Shown here: in pieces, positions 8,458 through 17,456 of the stretch
How the letters are laid out: the number at the start of each line of letters is the position of its first letter
Numbering within the stretch: the first letter of the stretch is position 1
DNA from: Bordetella sp. LUAb4
Lineage (GTDB): Bacteria > Pseudomonadota > Gammaproteobacteria > Burkholderiales > Burkholderiaceae_B
Assembly: GCF_021325795.1 (NCBI RefSeq)
Contig: NZ_JAHPZX010000007.1
Coordinates: 124,001 to 188,000 of the forward strand
Reading direction: 5' to 3'
Length of the DNA stretch: 64,000 bases
Notes under the pieces: generated by a model
Databases searched by the model: none
The model's input: only the letters and a program-made list of their open reading frames with translations
What the model was told of the DNA's origin: nothing
Program-made: the position numbers and the translations under genes

Positions 8458-9651
8458 ATGAAAAGCAGCGAAAACGTCTTACCGAATGCGTCCGCGGGCG
8501 CCGATCTCCAGGCTGCCCGGCGAGCGACCTGGGCCACCATGGCGCAGTTTTTCGTCAATGGCGCCACCTTCGCCACCTGGGGCGTGTGGATTCCCGTGCT
8601 CAAGGCCAACTTCCAGGTCTCCGATGCCGTGCTGTCCCTGGCCATGCTCGCCGTCTCGTTCGGCGCCATCCTGGCGATGAACGGTGTCGGCCGCTGGGTG
8701 GGACGGGCGGGCAGCGCCCGTGTGCTGGCGCTCAGCGGCGTGGCCTATTCGATCTTGCTCGTTGTCATTCCTTGGGCGACGTATTTCCCCGTGCTACTGC
8801 TGGTCCTGGTCCTGTTTGGCATGGGCATGGCCGCGTTCGACGTCGCCATGAACGTGCAGGCGGCTACCGTCGAGGCACGCCTGGGCAAGCCGGTCATGTC
8901 CACGCTGCATGGCATGTTCAGCCTGGGCGGCATGGCCGGCGCGGGTCTGGGCGGCCTGCTGATGGGGGCGGGCGTGTCGCTGCAGGTCCACGGCTTCATC
9001 ATCGCTTCGATGACGGTGCTTGCAGCGCTGCTGGCAACGTCCTATTTGTTGACTGATGCCGAATCGCATGTGGCCGAGGGCGAAGCCGCGGCCGGCAGCG
9101 GCATTCCACGGGTGCTATGGATCCTGGGCACCGTGGCCTTTTTGGGATTGGTGTGCGAAGGCGCCATGTACGACTGGGCTGCCGTGTATATGCGCGACGT
9201 GGCCGGCGCGCCGACGGCGCAGAGCGGCTACGGGTATGCGACCTTTGCCACCGGCATGGCGGTGGGCCGATTCAGCGCGGACCTGCTGCGGCGCCGCTTC
9301 AGCGACGAACGATTGATGACGGTCAGCGCCTGGCTGGGCTGCATCGGCATGACGCTGGTGATCGCCGCGCCGTGGCCCTGGCCCAGCTTGGTCGGCTTCA
9401 CCCTGATGGGCCTGGGCGTGGCCAATCTGATGCCATTCTTTTTCCTGGCGGGCGCCAAGCTGCCGGGCCTGAGCCCGGCAGTGGGTGTCGCCGGCGTGGC
9501 GCGTTTTGCATACGTCGGCATGCTGCTGGGGCCGCCCTTGATTGGCGGCATCACCCACGCAACGTCGTTGCGCATCGCCTTGGCGCTGGTGGCGCTGACG
9601 ATGGGATGGATCGCGCTGGCGGGGATCAAACGGGTGTGCCGCCTGGGATAG
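8458..9651 (+). CDS. MFS transporter
   Basis: 397 residues with about 12 membrane spans, resembling the YbjJ/fucose-permease branch of the major facilitator superfamily. Motifs: FVNGATFATWGVWIPVLK in helix 1, then GVGRWVGRAGSARVLA between helices 2 and 3, and MSTLHGMFSLGGMAGAG in helix 5. Start set at 8458 (MKSSENV), where the charged N-terminus and homology begin; an in-frame ATG at 8374 adds an unlikely leader. Divergent from the Bug/PrpD operon, so it may export or import a related compound. Substrate unknown. Confidence 0.85.
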   Translation: MKSSENVLPNASAGADLQAARRATWATMAQFFVNGATFATWGVWIPVLKANFQVSDAVLSLAMLAVSFGAILAMNGVGRWVGRAGSARVLALSGVAYSILLVVIPWATYFPVLLLVLVLFGMGMAAFDVAMNVQAATVEARLGKPVMSTLHGMFSLGGMAGAGLGGLLMGAGVSLQVHGFIIASMTVLAALLATSYLLTDAESHVAEGEAAAGSGIPRVLWILGTVAFLGLVCEGAMYDWAAVYMRDVAGAPTAQSGYGYATFATGMAVGRFSADLLRRRFSDERLMTVSAWLGCIGMTLVIAAPWPWPSLVGFTLMGLGVANLMPFFFLAGAKLPGLSPAVGVAGVARFAYVGMLLGPPLIGGITHATSLRIALALVALTMGWIALAGIKRVCRLG

Positions 9652-9660
9652 GCCCTTTCG

Positions 9661-10608
9661 TCAATCCACCGCCAAGGTCCTGGCATTTGGGACGGTGAAT
9701 CCGTCCGCTTGCAAGGCCGCGGACAATTTGGCGGCTTGGGCGTCGTCCAATTCCACCAGCGGGGGCCGCACAGTCGCCCAGGCCGCATCGCCCGAATGGT
9801 CTGCCAGGGTGCGTTTCATGGCGGGGATGATGGGCACGGACTGGAAAATGGCGCGGGTCTTGTCCAGCGCGGCCTGTTGCGCGTCGGCCGCCTTGGCGTC
9901 CTCGTTCCATGTCCGGTAGAGCCGGTTGATGGCGCCTGGGTTGACATTGCCCGTGGCGGTGATGCACCCGGCGCCGCCGCCGCGCATATTCGCCAGCAGG
10001 AAGGTCTCGCTGCCGGCGAACACGCTGAAGTCGGCGCTTTGAAAGTGCTTCAGCATCAACTGCGTGTTGTTCCAGTCGCCTGAGCTGTCCTTGATGCCGG
10101 CGATGATCTTGCCATGGCGGGCGATCAGCCGTTCGATCAGGTTGGCGGACAGGGGCACCTGGCTGACTGGGGGAATGTGATAGACGTACAGGCGTAGCCT
10201 GTCATCGCCGACCTTATCGATGACGGTCGAGAAAAAGCGGAACAGGCCTTCGTCGCTGACGCCCTTGTAGTAGAACGGCGGCAGCATCAGCACGCCGGCG
10301 CAGCCGGCTTGCACGGCGTGGGAGGTCAACGCAACCGTCTCGGGCAGATTGCACAGGCCGGTGCCTGGCATCAGTACATTGCCTGGGATGCCGGCTTCCA
10401 GCAGCGCCTGCAGCAGATCCTGTTTTTCCTGCATTGACAGGGAGTTGGCTTCGGAATTCGTCCCGAATATGGACAGGCCCACGCCCTGGTCCACCAGCCA
10501 GCGGCAATGCTTGATGAAGCGCTTGGCGGACGTCGTGCCTTGCTGATCGAAAGGGGTCAGGACAGGTGAGAACACGCCGGTGAGTGCGCCGGGCTTGCTT
10601 GCGGTCAT
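9661..10608 (-). CDS. Dihydrodipicolinate synthase family aldolase (DapA/NanA-like)
   Basis: 315-residue TIM-barrel class I aldolase. Diagnostic residues: SIFGTNSEANSLS (substrate carboxylate loop, near 50), LYVYHIPPVSQ with the catalytic Tyr near 140, and IIAGIKDSSGDWNN with the Schiff-base Lys near 170. The position beside a LysR regulator and away from lysine genes argues for a catabolic member rather than true DapA. AGGAGACC sits four bases before the ATG at 10608, which fixes the start. It is divergent from the LysR gene at 10741. Confidence 0.9.
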   Translation of the reverse strand: MTASKPGALTGVFSPVLTPFDQQGTTSAKRFIKHCRWLVDQGVGLSIFGTNSEANSLSMQEKQDLLQALLEAGIPGNVLMPGTGLCNLPETVALTSHAVQAGCAGVLMLPPFYYKGVSDEGLFRFFSTVIDKVGDDRLRLYVYHIPPVSQVPLSANLIERLIARHGKIIAGIKDSSGDWNNTQLMLKHFQSADFSVFAGSETFLLANMRGGGAGCITATGNVNPGAINRLYRTWNEDAKAADAQQAALDKTRAIFQSVPIIPAMKRTLADHSGDAAWATVRPPLVELDDAQAAKLSAALQADGFTVPNARTLAVD

Positions 10609-10693
10609 TGCTGGTCTCCTGTTTTTGTCGTGGATGCGACGATGGTAGCCGGCCATTATTCCTTGGCCGTCCTGGATCATGGCATCACTCCGC

Positions 10694-10718
10694 TAATATT
10701 CAAACATCAAAAATATTA
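10694..10718. promoter_or_regulatory. LysR-type binding site (T-N11-A dyad)
   Basis: TAATATT at 10694-10700 and AATATTA at 10712-10718 form a perfect 7-bp inverted repeat separated by 11 bases, which matches the T-N11-A box of LysR regulators. It lies between the aldolase start (10608) and the LysR start (10741), close to the LysR start, as expected for an autoregulated divergent pair. Confidence 0.7.
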
Positions 10719-10740
10719 ATGATCGAGACAAGGGCCTGCC

Positions 10741-11610
10741 ATGGACACGCGTTATCTGCAAAGCTTTGTGGCCATTTGCGACCACGGGTCTTTCGCGGAG
10801 GCGGCGCGCTATTTGAATCTGACGCCGGCGGCGCTGGCAGCGCGCATCAAGACCTTGGAAGAGGAGATCGGCACGCCTTTGGTGACCCGCGCAGGACGGG
10901 TGGCGCGGCCTACCGAGGCGGGCGTGCGCGTGTTGGAACGAGTGCGCGCGATGCTGAAAGACGCGCGGTCCCTGCGCGCCATCGCCAACAACGATGAACA
11001 GTTGGGTGAGTTGCGGCTGGGCGTGGCGACGTCCACGCTGGCGGAATTGACGCCGCAATTGCTGAAGCGGCTATATCGGCTGCATCCGACATTGCGTATC
11101 TATGTCGAGTCCGGGGCGTCCACGTATCTCTACAACCGGGTGGTATCGCGTGACATCGACGCGGCGATCATGGCCGAGCCGGTCCATGCCTCGCCCAAAG
11201 GGTTCGAATGGCGGCTGCTGAAGGAAGAGAGACTGGTCCTGATAGCACCCGCGGAGATGAAGGGAATGGAGCCGGATCATCTGCTGGCCACGCAGCCCTT
11301 TCTGCGTTTCGACCGGTCCTTGCGCGGGGGGCAGGCCGTGGAAACCTATTTGCGGCGTCACGGCATACAGCCGCGGGAACGGCTGGAGATCGATACGCTG
11401 ATCACCATCGCCTATCTCGTGCGGGATGGCGTCGGCGTAGCGCTGGTCCCCGACTGGTCGCCGGGGTGGCTCGATAGCCTGGGGCTGGCGCGCATGGTAC
11501 TGCCGCAGGCCACGCCGATGCGGCGCATGGGCGTATTCTGGGATGCCAACGGAGTCAATGCAGCAATGGTGCGCACCCTGCTCGACGAGGCGCGGCAGTT
11601 GCCTGTGTAA
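10741..11610 (+). CDS. LysR-family regulator of the aldolase gene
   Basis: 289 residues. N-terminal helix-turn-helix MDTRYLQSFVAICDHGSFAEAARYLNLTPAALAARIKTLEEEIGTPL is typical of LysR. The C-terminal part is the two-lobed effector-binding fold (LRLGVATSTLAELTPQLLKR near residue 90). Divergent from the DapA-family aldolase, with a textbook dyad between them, so it very likely controls that gene. Inducer unknown. Confidence 0.92.
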   Translation: MDTRYLQSFVAICDHGSFAEAARYLNLTPAALAARIKTLEEEIGTPLVTRAGRVARPTEAGVRVLERVRAMLKDARSLRAIANNDEQLGELRLGVATSTLAELTPQLLKRLYRLHPTLRIYVESGASTYLYNRVVSRDIDAAIMAEPVHASPKGFEWRLLKEERLVLIAPAEMKGMEPDHLLATQPFLRFDRSLRGGQAVETYLRRHGIQPRERLEIDTLITIAYLVRDGVGVALVPDWSPGWLDSLGLARMVLPQATPMRRMGVFWDANGVNAAMVRTLLDEARQLPV

Positions 11611-11760
11611 GGGCCGAATCCGGGCAACTGGGCATCCTCGTGCCTGTTGTCCATACATGCTTGCGCATAGAATGAATGGCTCGGCGAAGCCGCTGGGGCT
11701 TCCTTGAGCGCTGCCTGAAGGAAGAGCACCGGGCCACGAGGATGTTCGACAAGGAGACCA

Positions 11761-12243
11761 ATGATGATCAGCAAGAACACGATTTGCCTTTGGTTTGACG
11801 GGACTGCGCTGGACGCCGCGACGTTTTATGCGAAGACCTTTCCCGACAGTGAGGTGGTCGCGGTACATCATGCGCCGGGCGATTTTCCTTCGGGCACGCA
11901 GGGCAGCATCTTGATGGTGCAGTTCACCGTGCTGGGCATTCCCTGTGTGGGATTGAACGGTGGGCCGGCCTTCAAGCATACGGAAGCGTTTTCGTTCCAG
12001 GTGTCCACCGAAGACCAGGCCGAGACGGACCGTTATTGGAACGCCATCGTCGACAACGGCGGCAGTGAGAGCGATTGCGGGTGGTGCAAGGACAAATGGG
12101 GCTTGTCGTGGCAGATCACGCCTCGGGTCTTGATGGAGGCGGTGACCGATGCCGATCGGGCGGCGGCGCAGCGGGCCTTCACGGCAATGATGCAGATGAA
12201 GAAAATCGATGTCGCCGCGATCGAAGCGGCGCGACGTGGGTGA
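11761..12243 (+). CDS. VOC-family protein (PhnB/3-demethylubiquinone methyltransferase-like)
   Basis: 160 residues of the PhnB-type vicinal oxygen chelate fold: ICLWFDGTALDAATFYAKTFPDSEV at the start, FTVLGIPCVGLNGGPAFKHTEAFSF mid-protein, and GWCKDKWGLSWQITPR near 108. These proteins are often labelled 3-demethylubiquinone-9 3-methyltransferase but lack a methyltransferase fold, so I give no enzymatic name. Start is ATG 11761 or the next codon; GACAAGGAGACCA gives a good ribosome site. Followed four bases later by a GNAT gene, probably co-transcribed. Confidence 0.87.
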   Translation: MMISKNTICLWFDGTALDAATFYAKTFPDSEVVAVHHAPGDFPSGTQGSILMVQFTVLGIPCVGLNGGPAFKHTEAFSFQVSTEDQAETDRYWNAIVDNGGSESDCGWCKDKWGLSWQITPRVLMEAVTDADRAAAQRAFTAMMQMKKIDVAAIEAARRG

Positions 12244-12247
12244 GCCG

Positions 12248-12757
12248 ATGAGTGCAGTAGTGCTTAGCCGGGTCACGCCCGCCGATGCCGCGGCTTTGAT
12301 CGCCGCCAACCGCGCAAGCCAGGCGCATCACCTGCCTTGGGTGCCGTCGTTCACGGACCAGGCGGGTTTCGACGCCTGGTTCAACAAGACATTGACTGGC
12401 CCGAATGTCGGCCTGGTGGCGCGCGAGGCCGGCTCGGGCGAAATAGTGGGCGTCATCAACATCAACGAGATTGTCGCGGGGATCTTTCTCAGCGCTTATC
12501 TCGGGTATTACGGCATGGCGGCGCACGCGCGCAAGGGATTGATGACGACGGCTCTGCGCACGGCGGTGCGCTTCGCTTTCGATGAGCTGGGCCTGCATCG
12601 ATTGGAAGCCAATATCCAACCCGCCAACCACGCGTCCATCGCGCTGGTGCGTCGCGTGGGATTCAAGCAGGAAGGGTATTCACCCCAATATCTCCGCATC
12701 AACGGCGCGTGGCAGGACCACGAGCGCTGGGCCTTGATCAACGATAAGGCGGATTAG
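12248..12757 (+). CDS. GNAT N-acetyltransferase, RimJ/RimL type
   Basis: 169 residues. Acetyl-CoA-binding region is clear: YLGYYGMAAHARKGLMTTALRTAVRFAFDELGLHRLEANIQPANHASIALVRRVGFKQEGY, with the R/Q-x-x-G-x-G/A loop represented by AHARKGLM. The WQDHERWAL ending is characteristic of ribosomal-protein alanine acetyltransferase (RimJ) relatives. Starts four bases after the VOC gene stop, so it is the second gene of a small operon. The acceptor is unknown. Confidence 0.88.
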   Translation: MSAVVLSRVTPADAAALIAANRASQAHHLPWVPSFTDQAGFDAWFNKTLTGPNVGLVAREAGSGEIVGVININEIVAGIFLSAYLGYYGMAAHARKGLMTTALRTAVRFAFDELGLHRLEANIQPANHASIALVRRVGFKQEGYSPQYLRINGAWQDHERWALINDKAD

Positions 12758-12890
12758 CGCCGCAAGCAGCCTTCCAGCCTGGTACGTAACCCTTGCGGTC
12801 TTGCGCGATGGCTACGGCGTCGGCGCCGGCGGGCATGCGCATGGGAATGCTCGGGTCGGTGGCGGCCCGCTAAACCATCGACGAAGGCAC

Positions 12891-12918
12891 TTGACGAAGG
12901 CGGTGTTGCGCCTATAAT
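12891..12918 (+). promoter_or_regulatory. Sigma-70 promoter of the TetR gene
   Basis: TTGACG at 12891-12896 and TATAAT at 12913-12918 are separated by 16 bp, an almost consensus promoter. The start point would fall inside the adjacent inverted repeat, so the regulator can block its own transcription. Confidence 0.75.
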
Positions 12919-12932
12919 TGAGTGACCACTCA
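12919..12932. promoter_or_regulatory. TetR autoregulatory operator
   Basis: TGAGTG-AC-CACTCA, 6-bp perfect arms, immediately follows the -10 box. Its right half with flank, CACTCATTTAAA (12927-12938), recurs in inverse orientation as TTTAAATGAGTG at 13587-13598, in front of the SDR gene that follows the TetR gene. Confidence 0.65.
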
Positions 12933-12950
12933 TTTAAAGTCATCCGCGCC

Positions 12951-13532
12951 ATGGCCCGACCACGCAGTGAAGATAAACGCAACGCCATTCTTGCCGCCGC
13001 CGCACGCGTGGTGTCGAGTGAGGGCGTGAGCGCTGCCACTGCGCGGATTTCCAAGGATGCAGGCGTTGCGGAAGGCACTTTGTTCACCTATTTCGAGAAC
13101 AAGGATGTGCTGTTCAACGAGCTGTACTTGTATTTGAAGGCAGGCGTGCGCGAGTCGATGATGAAGGGGTTTACCACCAAGGGTTCAGCCGAACACCGTG
13201 TGCGGCAAGCCTGGAATGGTTATCTGGATTGGGGCGTGGCCTATCCCGACGGGCATCGGGCCCTGCGCCAGCTGGGTTTCTGCGACCGTATCGACGCGCA
13301 GCACCGGGCGGCGGGGGCGGAAGGGTTCAGCGCACTGAGCCAGTTGCTGTTGGAAAAGCTGTCCGGCAGTTCCGTACCGGCCATGGATGCCCTGGCTTTC
13401 ATCGGATCCGTGTTCAACACCATGGCCGACAACGCGTTGGATTTCATCGCACGGGATGGTGCAAAAGCAGACTATTACCGCGAAGCGGGTTTTCGTGCCT
13501 TTTGGGGCGCGGTGAAGGGGGGCGGCCGCTGA
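12951..13532 (+). CDS. TetR-family repressor
   Basis: 193 residues. N-terminal TetR helix-turn-helix: ILAAAARVVSSEGVSAATARISKDAGVAEGTLFTYFENKDVLFNELY. The ligand domain is undefined. ATG 12951 (MARPRSEDKRN) begins the domain; an upstream in-frame TTG would lie in the -10 box. The gene has a near-consensus promoter overlapped by a palindrome, and the downstream SDR gene has a copy of the half-site, so the likely targets are itself and the SDR. Confidence 0.9.
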   Translation: MARPRSEDKRNAILAAAARVVSSEGVSAATARISKDAGVAEGTLFTYFENKDVLFNELYLYLKAGVRESMMKGFTTKGSAEHRVRQAWNGYLDWGVAYPDGHRALRQLGFCDRIDAQHRAAGAEGFSALSQLLLEKLSGSSVPAMDALAFIGSVFNTMADNALDFIARDGAKADYYREAGFRAFWGAVKGGGR

Positions 13533-13586
13533 CGTACCGAGCTATCGGAGTCCCAGGATATGCAAAGCCAGCAAAATTTTTTGATC

Positions 13587-13598
13587 TTTAAATGAGTG
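13587..13598. promoter_or_regulatory. Second TetR half-site before the SDR gene
   Basis: TTTAAATGAGTG is an exact 12-base inverse match to the TetR-gene operator flank. It is followed by AGTACGTAGTCA, a weaker second half. It lies about 90 bp upstream of the SDR start at 13690. Confidence 0.55.
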
Positions 13599-13689
13599 AG
13601 TACGTAGTCAACTAAAGAGTGTACCCATGCCGCCGTGGAATGGTCATCCCACTATCCAGGCCACTCAACCGCAAGAACAGGAGTCAACG

Positions 13690-14574
13690 ATGTCCCACAA
13701 TTCCCATCCCAAAATCTGGTTGGTCACCGGCGCCGCGCGCGGCCTGGGACGTAGTATCAGTGAAGCAGTACTGGCCGCCGGTGACCACCTGGTCGCTGGC
13801 GCAAGGAAGACCGATAGCCTGCAAGACCTCGTGCAACGCTACGGCGATCGCATTCTTCCCGTGCAGCTCGACGTCACCGACGCGGCGGCGGGCCAGCGCG
13901 CCGTGCAAGCGGCGTTGCGGCAGTTCGGCCGTCTGGATGTCCTGGTCAACAACGCGGGCTACGGCCATGCGCTGCCTTTCGAGCAGATGACGGCGGATGA
14001 CTTCCGCGGCCAGATAGACACGAATTTCTTCGGCGTGGTGAATCTCACGCGGGCGGCGGTGCCGGTGATGCGCGAGCAGGGCAGCGGCCACATCTTCCAG
14101 GTGTCTTCGGTAGGCGGCCGTACCGCCACCGCCGGCATGTCCGCCTACCAGGCCGCGAAATGGGCGGTGGGCGGCTTCAGCGACGTGGTGGCCAAGGAAG
14201 TGGCGCCCCTGGGGATCCGTGTTTGCACGCTGGAGCCGGGCGGCATGCGCACGGAATGGGCCGGCGAGGCCCGCCGTGACGGGACGGCGGTCATGCCGGC
14301 TTACGAACCGTCGGTAGGCAAGATCCTGGAATTGCTGGCGGCCTACGGCGGCAATGAAGTCAGTGATCCGGCCAGGATAGGCGCGCTGATCGTGGACCTG
14401 TCCCGCCGCGATGATCTGCCACAGCGCCTGCTGCTGGGTGGTGACGCGCTGTTCGTCTGCGAGCAGGCCGAAACCCAGCGCGCCGCGCAACAGGCGCATT
14501 GGCGCGATGTGACGCTGTCGACCCATTTTCCGGATGCGCAATTGCCGGCCGGTTTGGAAAACCTGAAGCATTGA
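13690..14574 (+). CDS. Short-chain dehydrogenase/reductase
   Basis: 294 residues, classical SDR. NADP-type glycine loop TGAARGLGRSI near residue 14, NNAG motif (VLVNNAGYGHA near 85), catalytic Ser in QVSSVGG and Tyr/Lys in SAYQAAKWAVGGF near 153. The C-terminal extension beyond 250 residues is common in the oxidoreductase subgroup acting on bulky ketones. An AGGAG site precedes ATG 13690. Probably regulated by the upstream TetR through the shared half-site. Convergent with the LysR gene ending at 14579. Confidence 0.9.
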   Translation: MSHNSHPKIWLVTGAARGLGRSISEAVLAAGDHLVAGARKTDSLQDLVQRYGDRILPVQLDVTDAAAGQRAVQAALRQFGRLDVLVNNAGYGHALPFEQMTADDFRGQIDTNFFGVVNLTRAAVPVMREQGSGHIFQVSSVGGRTATAGMSAYQAAKWAVGGFSDVVAKEVAPLGIRVCTLEPGGMRTEWAGEARRDGTAVMPAYEPSVGKILELLAAYGGNEVSDPARIGALIVDLSRRDDLPQRLLLGGDALFVCEQAETQRAAQQAHWRDVTLSTHFPDAQLPAGLENLKH

Positions 14575-14578
14575 CTGC

Positions 14579-15460
14579 TCATGCCAATTTTTTCAACGCT
14601 TGAGCGAGAAAATCGACAAATAGCCGAGCGCGCGCGGGCGATTGGCGGCCGAAAGCGTGCAATACCGACACGGGAACGCGAGGAAGCGGGACGTCGGGCA
14701 ATAGCACGTGCAAGCTGCCGTCATCGATATCGTTTTGCACGGCCAGCCGCAATATTTGCGTGATGCCCAAGCCTGCCACCGCGGCAATGCGCAGTGCCGC
14801 GCCGCTGTCGGCATCCAGTACGCCAGGTGGCGTCAATTCCGTGCCATTCTCGAATGTGATTGGATAGGGCTTGCCATCCAGCGTATAGCGGATATGCGCG
14901 TGCTCACGCAGATCCTGGATGGTACGCGGTACGCCATGGCGCTCGAGGTAAACCGGGGCGGCCACCAGCACCAAGGGCAGCCGCGCCAATTCCCGCACCG
15001 TCAGTTCCGAGGCACCTATATTGCCAGCCCGCAGCGCGATGTCGTAGCCCTCGCGGAGCAGATCCACATGCCTGTCCACCAGGCTCATCTCCAGCTTCAG
15101 TGCCGGATGCGCGGGCAGGAAATGGCGGACGATGGGCTCCATCAAGAGCCGGCCCAGATCACCCGGCGCGGACACCCGCAATACGCCCTGTGCCGTGGCC
15201 GAAGGATGCAGCACGTCGCTGGCATCGTCCAGGGCGCGCAGGAGTGGCGCAATGCGTTCGTAATACGCCGCGCCCTCCTGGGTAAGCGACAGCACGCGCG
15301 TGGACCGCTGGAACAGGCGCATGCCGAAGCGCCGCTCCAGGCGCGCAACCGCCTTGGAAATTGCCGAAGGCGTAGTGTCCAGGGACCTGGCGGCGGCGCT
15401 GAAGGATCCCGCTTCTACCGTCGTGACAAAGGCGATGAGGGCGGGCGCGTAGGGGAGCAT
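14579..15460 (-). CDS. LysR-family regulator
   Basis: 293 residues. Helix-turn-helix LIAFVTTVEAGSFSAAARSLDTTPSAISKAVARLERRFGMRLFQRSTRVLSLT at the N-terminus, followed by the effector domain (VLRVSAPGDLGRLLMEPIV). Belongs to the CrgA/DmlR-like branch. Divergent from the SDR gene at 15591; a TCCTGCAGGA perfect palindrome at 15541-15550 lies in the gap. Likely regulates that SDR. Confidence 0.9.
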   Translation of the reverse strand: MLPYAPALIAFVTTVEAGSFSAAARSLDTTPSAISKAVARLERRFGMRLFQRSTRVLSLTQEGAAYYERIAPLLRALDDASDVLHPSATAQGVLRVSAPGDLGRLLMEPIVRHFLPAHPALKLEMSLVDRHVDLLREGYDIALRAGNIGASELTVRELARLPLVLVAAPVYLERHGVPRTIQDLREHAHIRYTLDGKPYPITFENGTELTPPGVLDADSGAALRIAAVAGLGITQILRLAVQNDIDDGSLHVLLPDVPLPRVPVSVLHAFGRQSPARARLFVDFLAQALKKLA

Positions 15461-15590
15461 ATTGACCTGGAGCGAGGCATATTTAGGACTTATTCCGGAC
15501 TATATGGCACAAATGATGTTCCGCCGCGAATATATTCCAATCCTGCAGGACTAGATAGAGTCGGGATTCCAACAATCAGCGGGAATCATC

Positions 15591-16340
15591 ATGAAACAGC
15601 TCTCCGGCAAAGTCGCCGTCGTCACCGGCGGAAACAGCGGCATAGGCCTGGCTATCGCAACGGCGTTCGCTCGAGCCGGGGCGCAGGTCGTCATCCTGGG
15701 CCGGCGCCAGGATGCGGTCGACGCGGCGGTCGCTCGTATCGGCGCGGACACCGTCGGCATCGTTGGCGACGTGGCCGATCTGGCCACGCACGATCGCTTG
15801 ATCGCCGAGGTGCATCAACGCTTTGGCGGCCTGGATATTTATGTCGCGAATGCGGGGACGGCGATCCTCGAGCCCTCCGCGGCCGTCTCGGTCGATAATT
15901 TCGATACCCAGTTTTCGATCAATACGCGAGGCACGTTCTTCGGCGTGATGAAGGCGCTGCCCAAGATGCAGGATGGCGCAAGCATCATTTTGATCAGCTC
16001 CATCGCCAGCGCCAAGGTGTTGGATGGACACGCGGTGTACGCCGGCACGAAGGCGGCCATCGAGGCATTCGCGCGCAGTTGGGCCCTGGAGCTCAAGGAT
16101 CGGAAGATAAGGGTAAATGTCATCAGCCCCGGCCCCGTGGATACGCCCATCCTGGCCAAACTGGGCATCGATGACGGCGCTCGCGCGGCTTTCGATAGCG
16201 CCATGGCGCAAGCCATACCGCTGGGACGCATGGGCCAAGCCGATGAATTGGCAAGCGCGGCCCTGTTTCTCGCCAGCGACGAAAGCCGTTTCGTGACGGG
16301 TACGAATATCAGGGTGGACGGGGGCATGGCGCTGACCTGA
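15591..16340 (+). CDS. SDR-family oxidoreductase
   Basis: 249 residues, the normal length of a classical SDR. Cofactor loop TGGNSGIGLAIA at 12, NAG motif in YVANAGTAIL near 85, Ser in LISSIASA near 137, catalytic YxxxK in VYAGTKAAIEAF near 150, and the FVTGTNIRVDGGMAL C-terminus. Arg-rich LGRRQD after beta-2 suggests NADPH preference. Divergent from the LysR gene at 15460 and probably under its control. Substrate unknown. Confidence 0.92.
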   Translation: MKQLSGKVAVVTGGNSGIGLAIATAFARAGAQVVILGRRQDAVDAAVARIGADTVGIVGDVADLATHDRLIAEVHQRFGGLDIYVANAGTAILEPSAAVSVDNFDTQFSINTRGTFFGVMKALPKMQDGASIILISSIASAKVLDGHAVYAGTKAAIEAFARSWALELKDRKIRVNVISPGPVDTPILAKLGIDDGARAAFDSAMAQAIPLGRMGQADELASAALFLASDESRFVTGTNIRVDGGMALT

Positions 16341-16451
16341 GCGTCCCGATTGTTGTCTTGCGGACAACATGGTGCATCCGCTCGAAGGTCTACCGTCGCT
16401 CGAGTGCCGCCTCTACGATTCCCATGCCGACAAACACACGAGCGCGCTGTC

Positions 16452-17456
16452 ATGCACCTGGGAAAATCCTATCGTCCATTCGAGTTCGTGGTTTGGACTC
16501 GCAGGAACATCTATGGTCTGCTGGCGCTCAGCGTGCTGCCGGCATTGCTGTATCAAGTGCTGGGCTTCAAATGGCTGTCGCTGCCATTGTCCGTGGTCTC
16601 GTTGCTGGGCACGGCGGCGACCTTCGTGGTGGGTTTCAAGAATGTGCAGACCTACACGCGGACGGTCGAGGCACAAAAGATCTGGATGAACATCGTCAGC
16701 ACCAGCCGCTTCTGGGGGCTGATCGTGCGCAATTTTGTCGGCGACGCGGAGCAGGGCGCGCGGCTGGTCGACCGCCATATGGCCTGGCTGACGGCACTGC
16801 GCTACCAATTGCGAGCCTACCGCGTGTGGGAAAGCGCGGACAGCCGGTCCAATGCCGAGTATCAGAAGAACTACGTCATCCCGGAGCGGACCGAATCCCT
16901 GGACGCGGCGTTGGCGCGTTACCTGCCTACTGACGAAATCCGCTCCCTTGCACTGGCCGACAGCAAGGCGGTGCAACTGCTGGCGGCGCAAGGAGCGGCT
17001 TTGCGGGAACTGCTTGGCGCCGGCGTGATCACCACGTCGGAATACGCCGAATGCAACAGCCGCCTGCGGGAACTGCTGGACCTGCAAGGGCAAGCCGAGC
17101 GCATCAAGAATTTTCCCTATCCACGCCAGTACGCCGTGGTCGACCGGCTTTTCGTGCGGTTCTTCTGCGTGGTGCTGCCTTTTGGCCTGACCAGTCAGTT
17201 CGACCAGCTCAATCAGAGCGTCGGCGGTTTCATGCAAGGCCATATGGTGTGGCTCTCGGTGCCGTTCAGCCTGATTGTTTCGTGGATCTATACCTCGCTG
17301 GAGCAGGTGGGCGAGAGTACCGAGAATCCCTTCGAAGGCGGTGCCAACGACGTTCCCATCAGCCAGTTGAGCACCTTCATCGAGCGTGACGTCAAGCAGA
17401 TGCACGGCCGCGCGGACTTGCCGGTGCTGATCAAGGACAGGGACATCGTGCTGTAG
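16452..17456 (+). CDS. Bestrophin-like (UPF0187/YneE) membrane protein
   Basis: 334 residues. The N-terminus YRPFEFVVWTRRNIYGLLALSVLPALLYQ, the block FVVGFKNVQTYTRTVEAQKIWMNIVSTSR and the late ENPFEGGANDVP motif are those of bacterial bestrophins, pentameric anion (or cation) channels of the inner membrane. Four membrane spans are expected. Its stop is directly followed by the stop of the convergent SIP gene. The ATG at 16452 is chosen since homology begins at HLGKSYRPF. Confidence 0.87.
   Translation: MHLGKSYRPFEFVVWTRRNIYGLLALSVLPALLYQVLGFKWLSLPLSVVSLLGTAATFVVGFKNVQTYTRTVEAQKIWMNIVSTSRFWGLIVRNFVGDAEQGARLVDRHMAWLTALRYQLRAYRVWESADSRSNAEYQKNYVIPERTESLDAALARYLPTDEIRSLALADSKAVQLLAAQGAALRELLGAGVITTSEYAECNSRLRELLDLQGQAERIKNFPYPRQYAVVDRLFVRFFCVVLPFGLTSQFDQLNQSVGGFMQGHMVWLSVPFSLIVSWIYTSLEQVGESTENPFEGGANDVPISQLSTFIERDVKQMHGRADLPVLIKDRDIVL

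Noticed and set aside
16351-16368. Hairpin GTTGTC-N5-GACAAC as terminator after the SDR gene
   Set aside because: No following T-run, and the stem is short; not strong enough to call.
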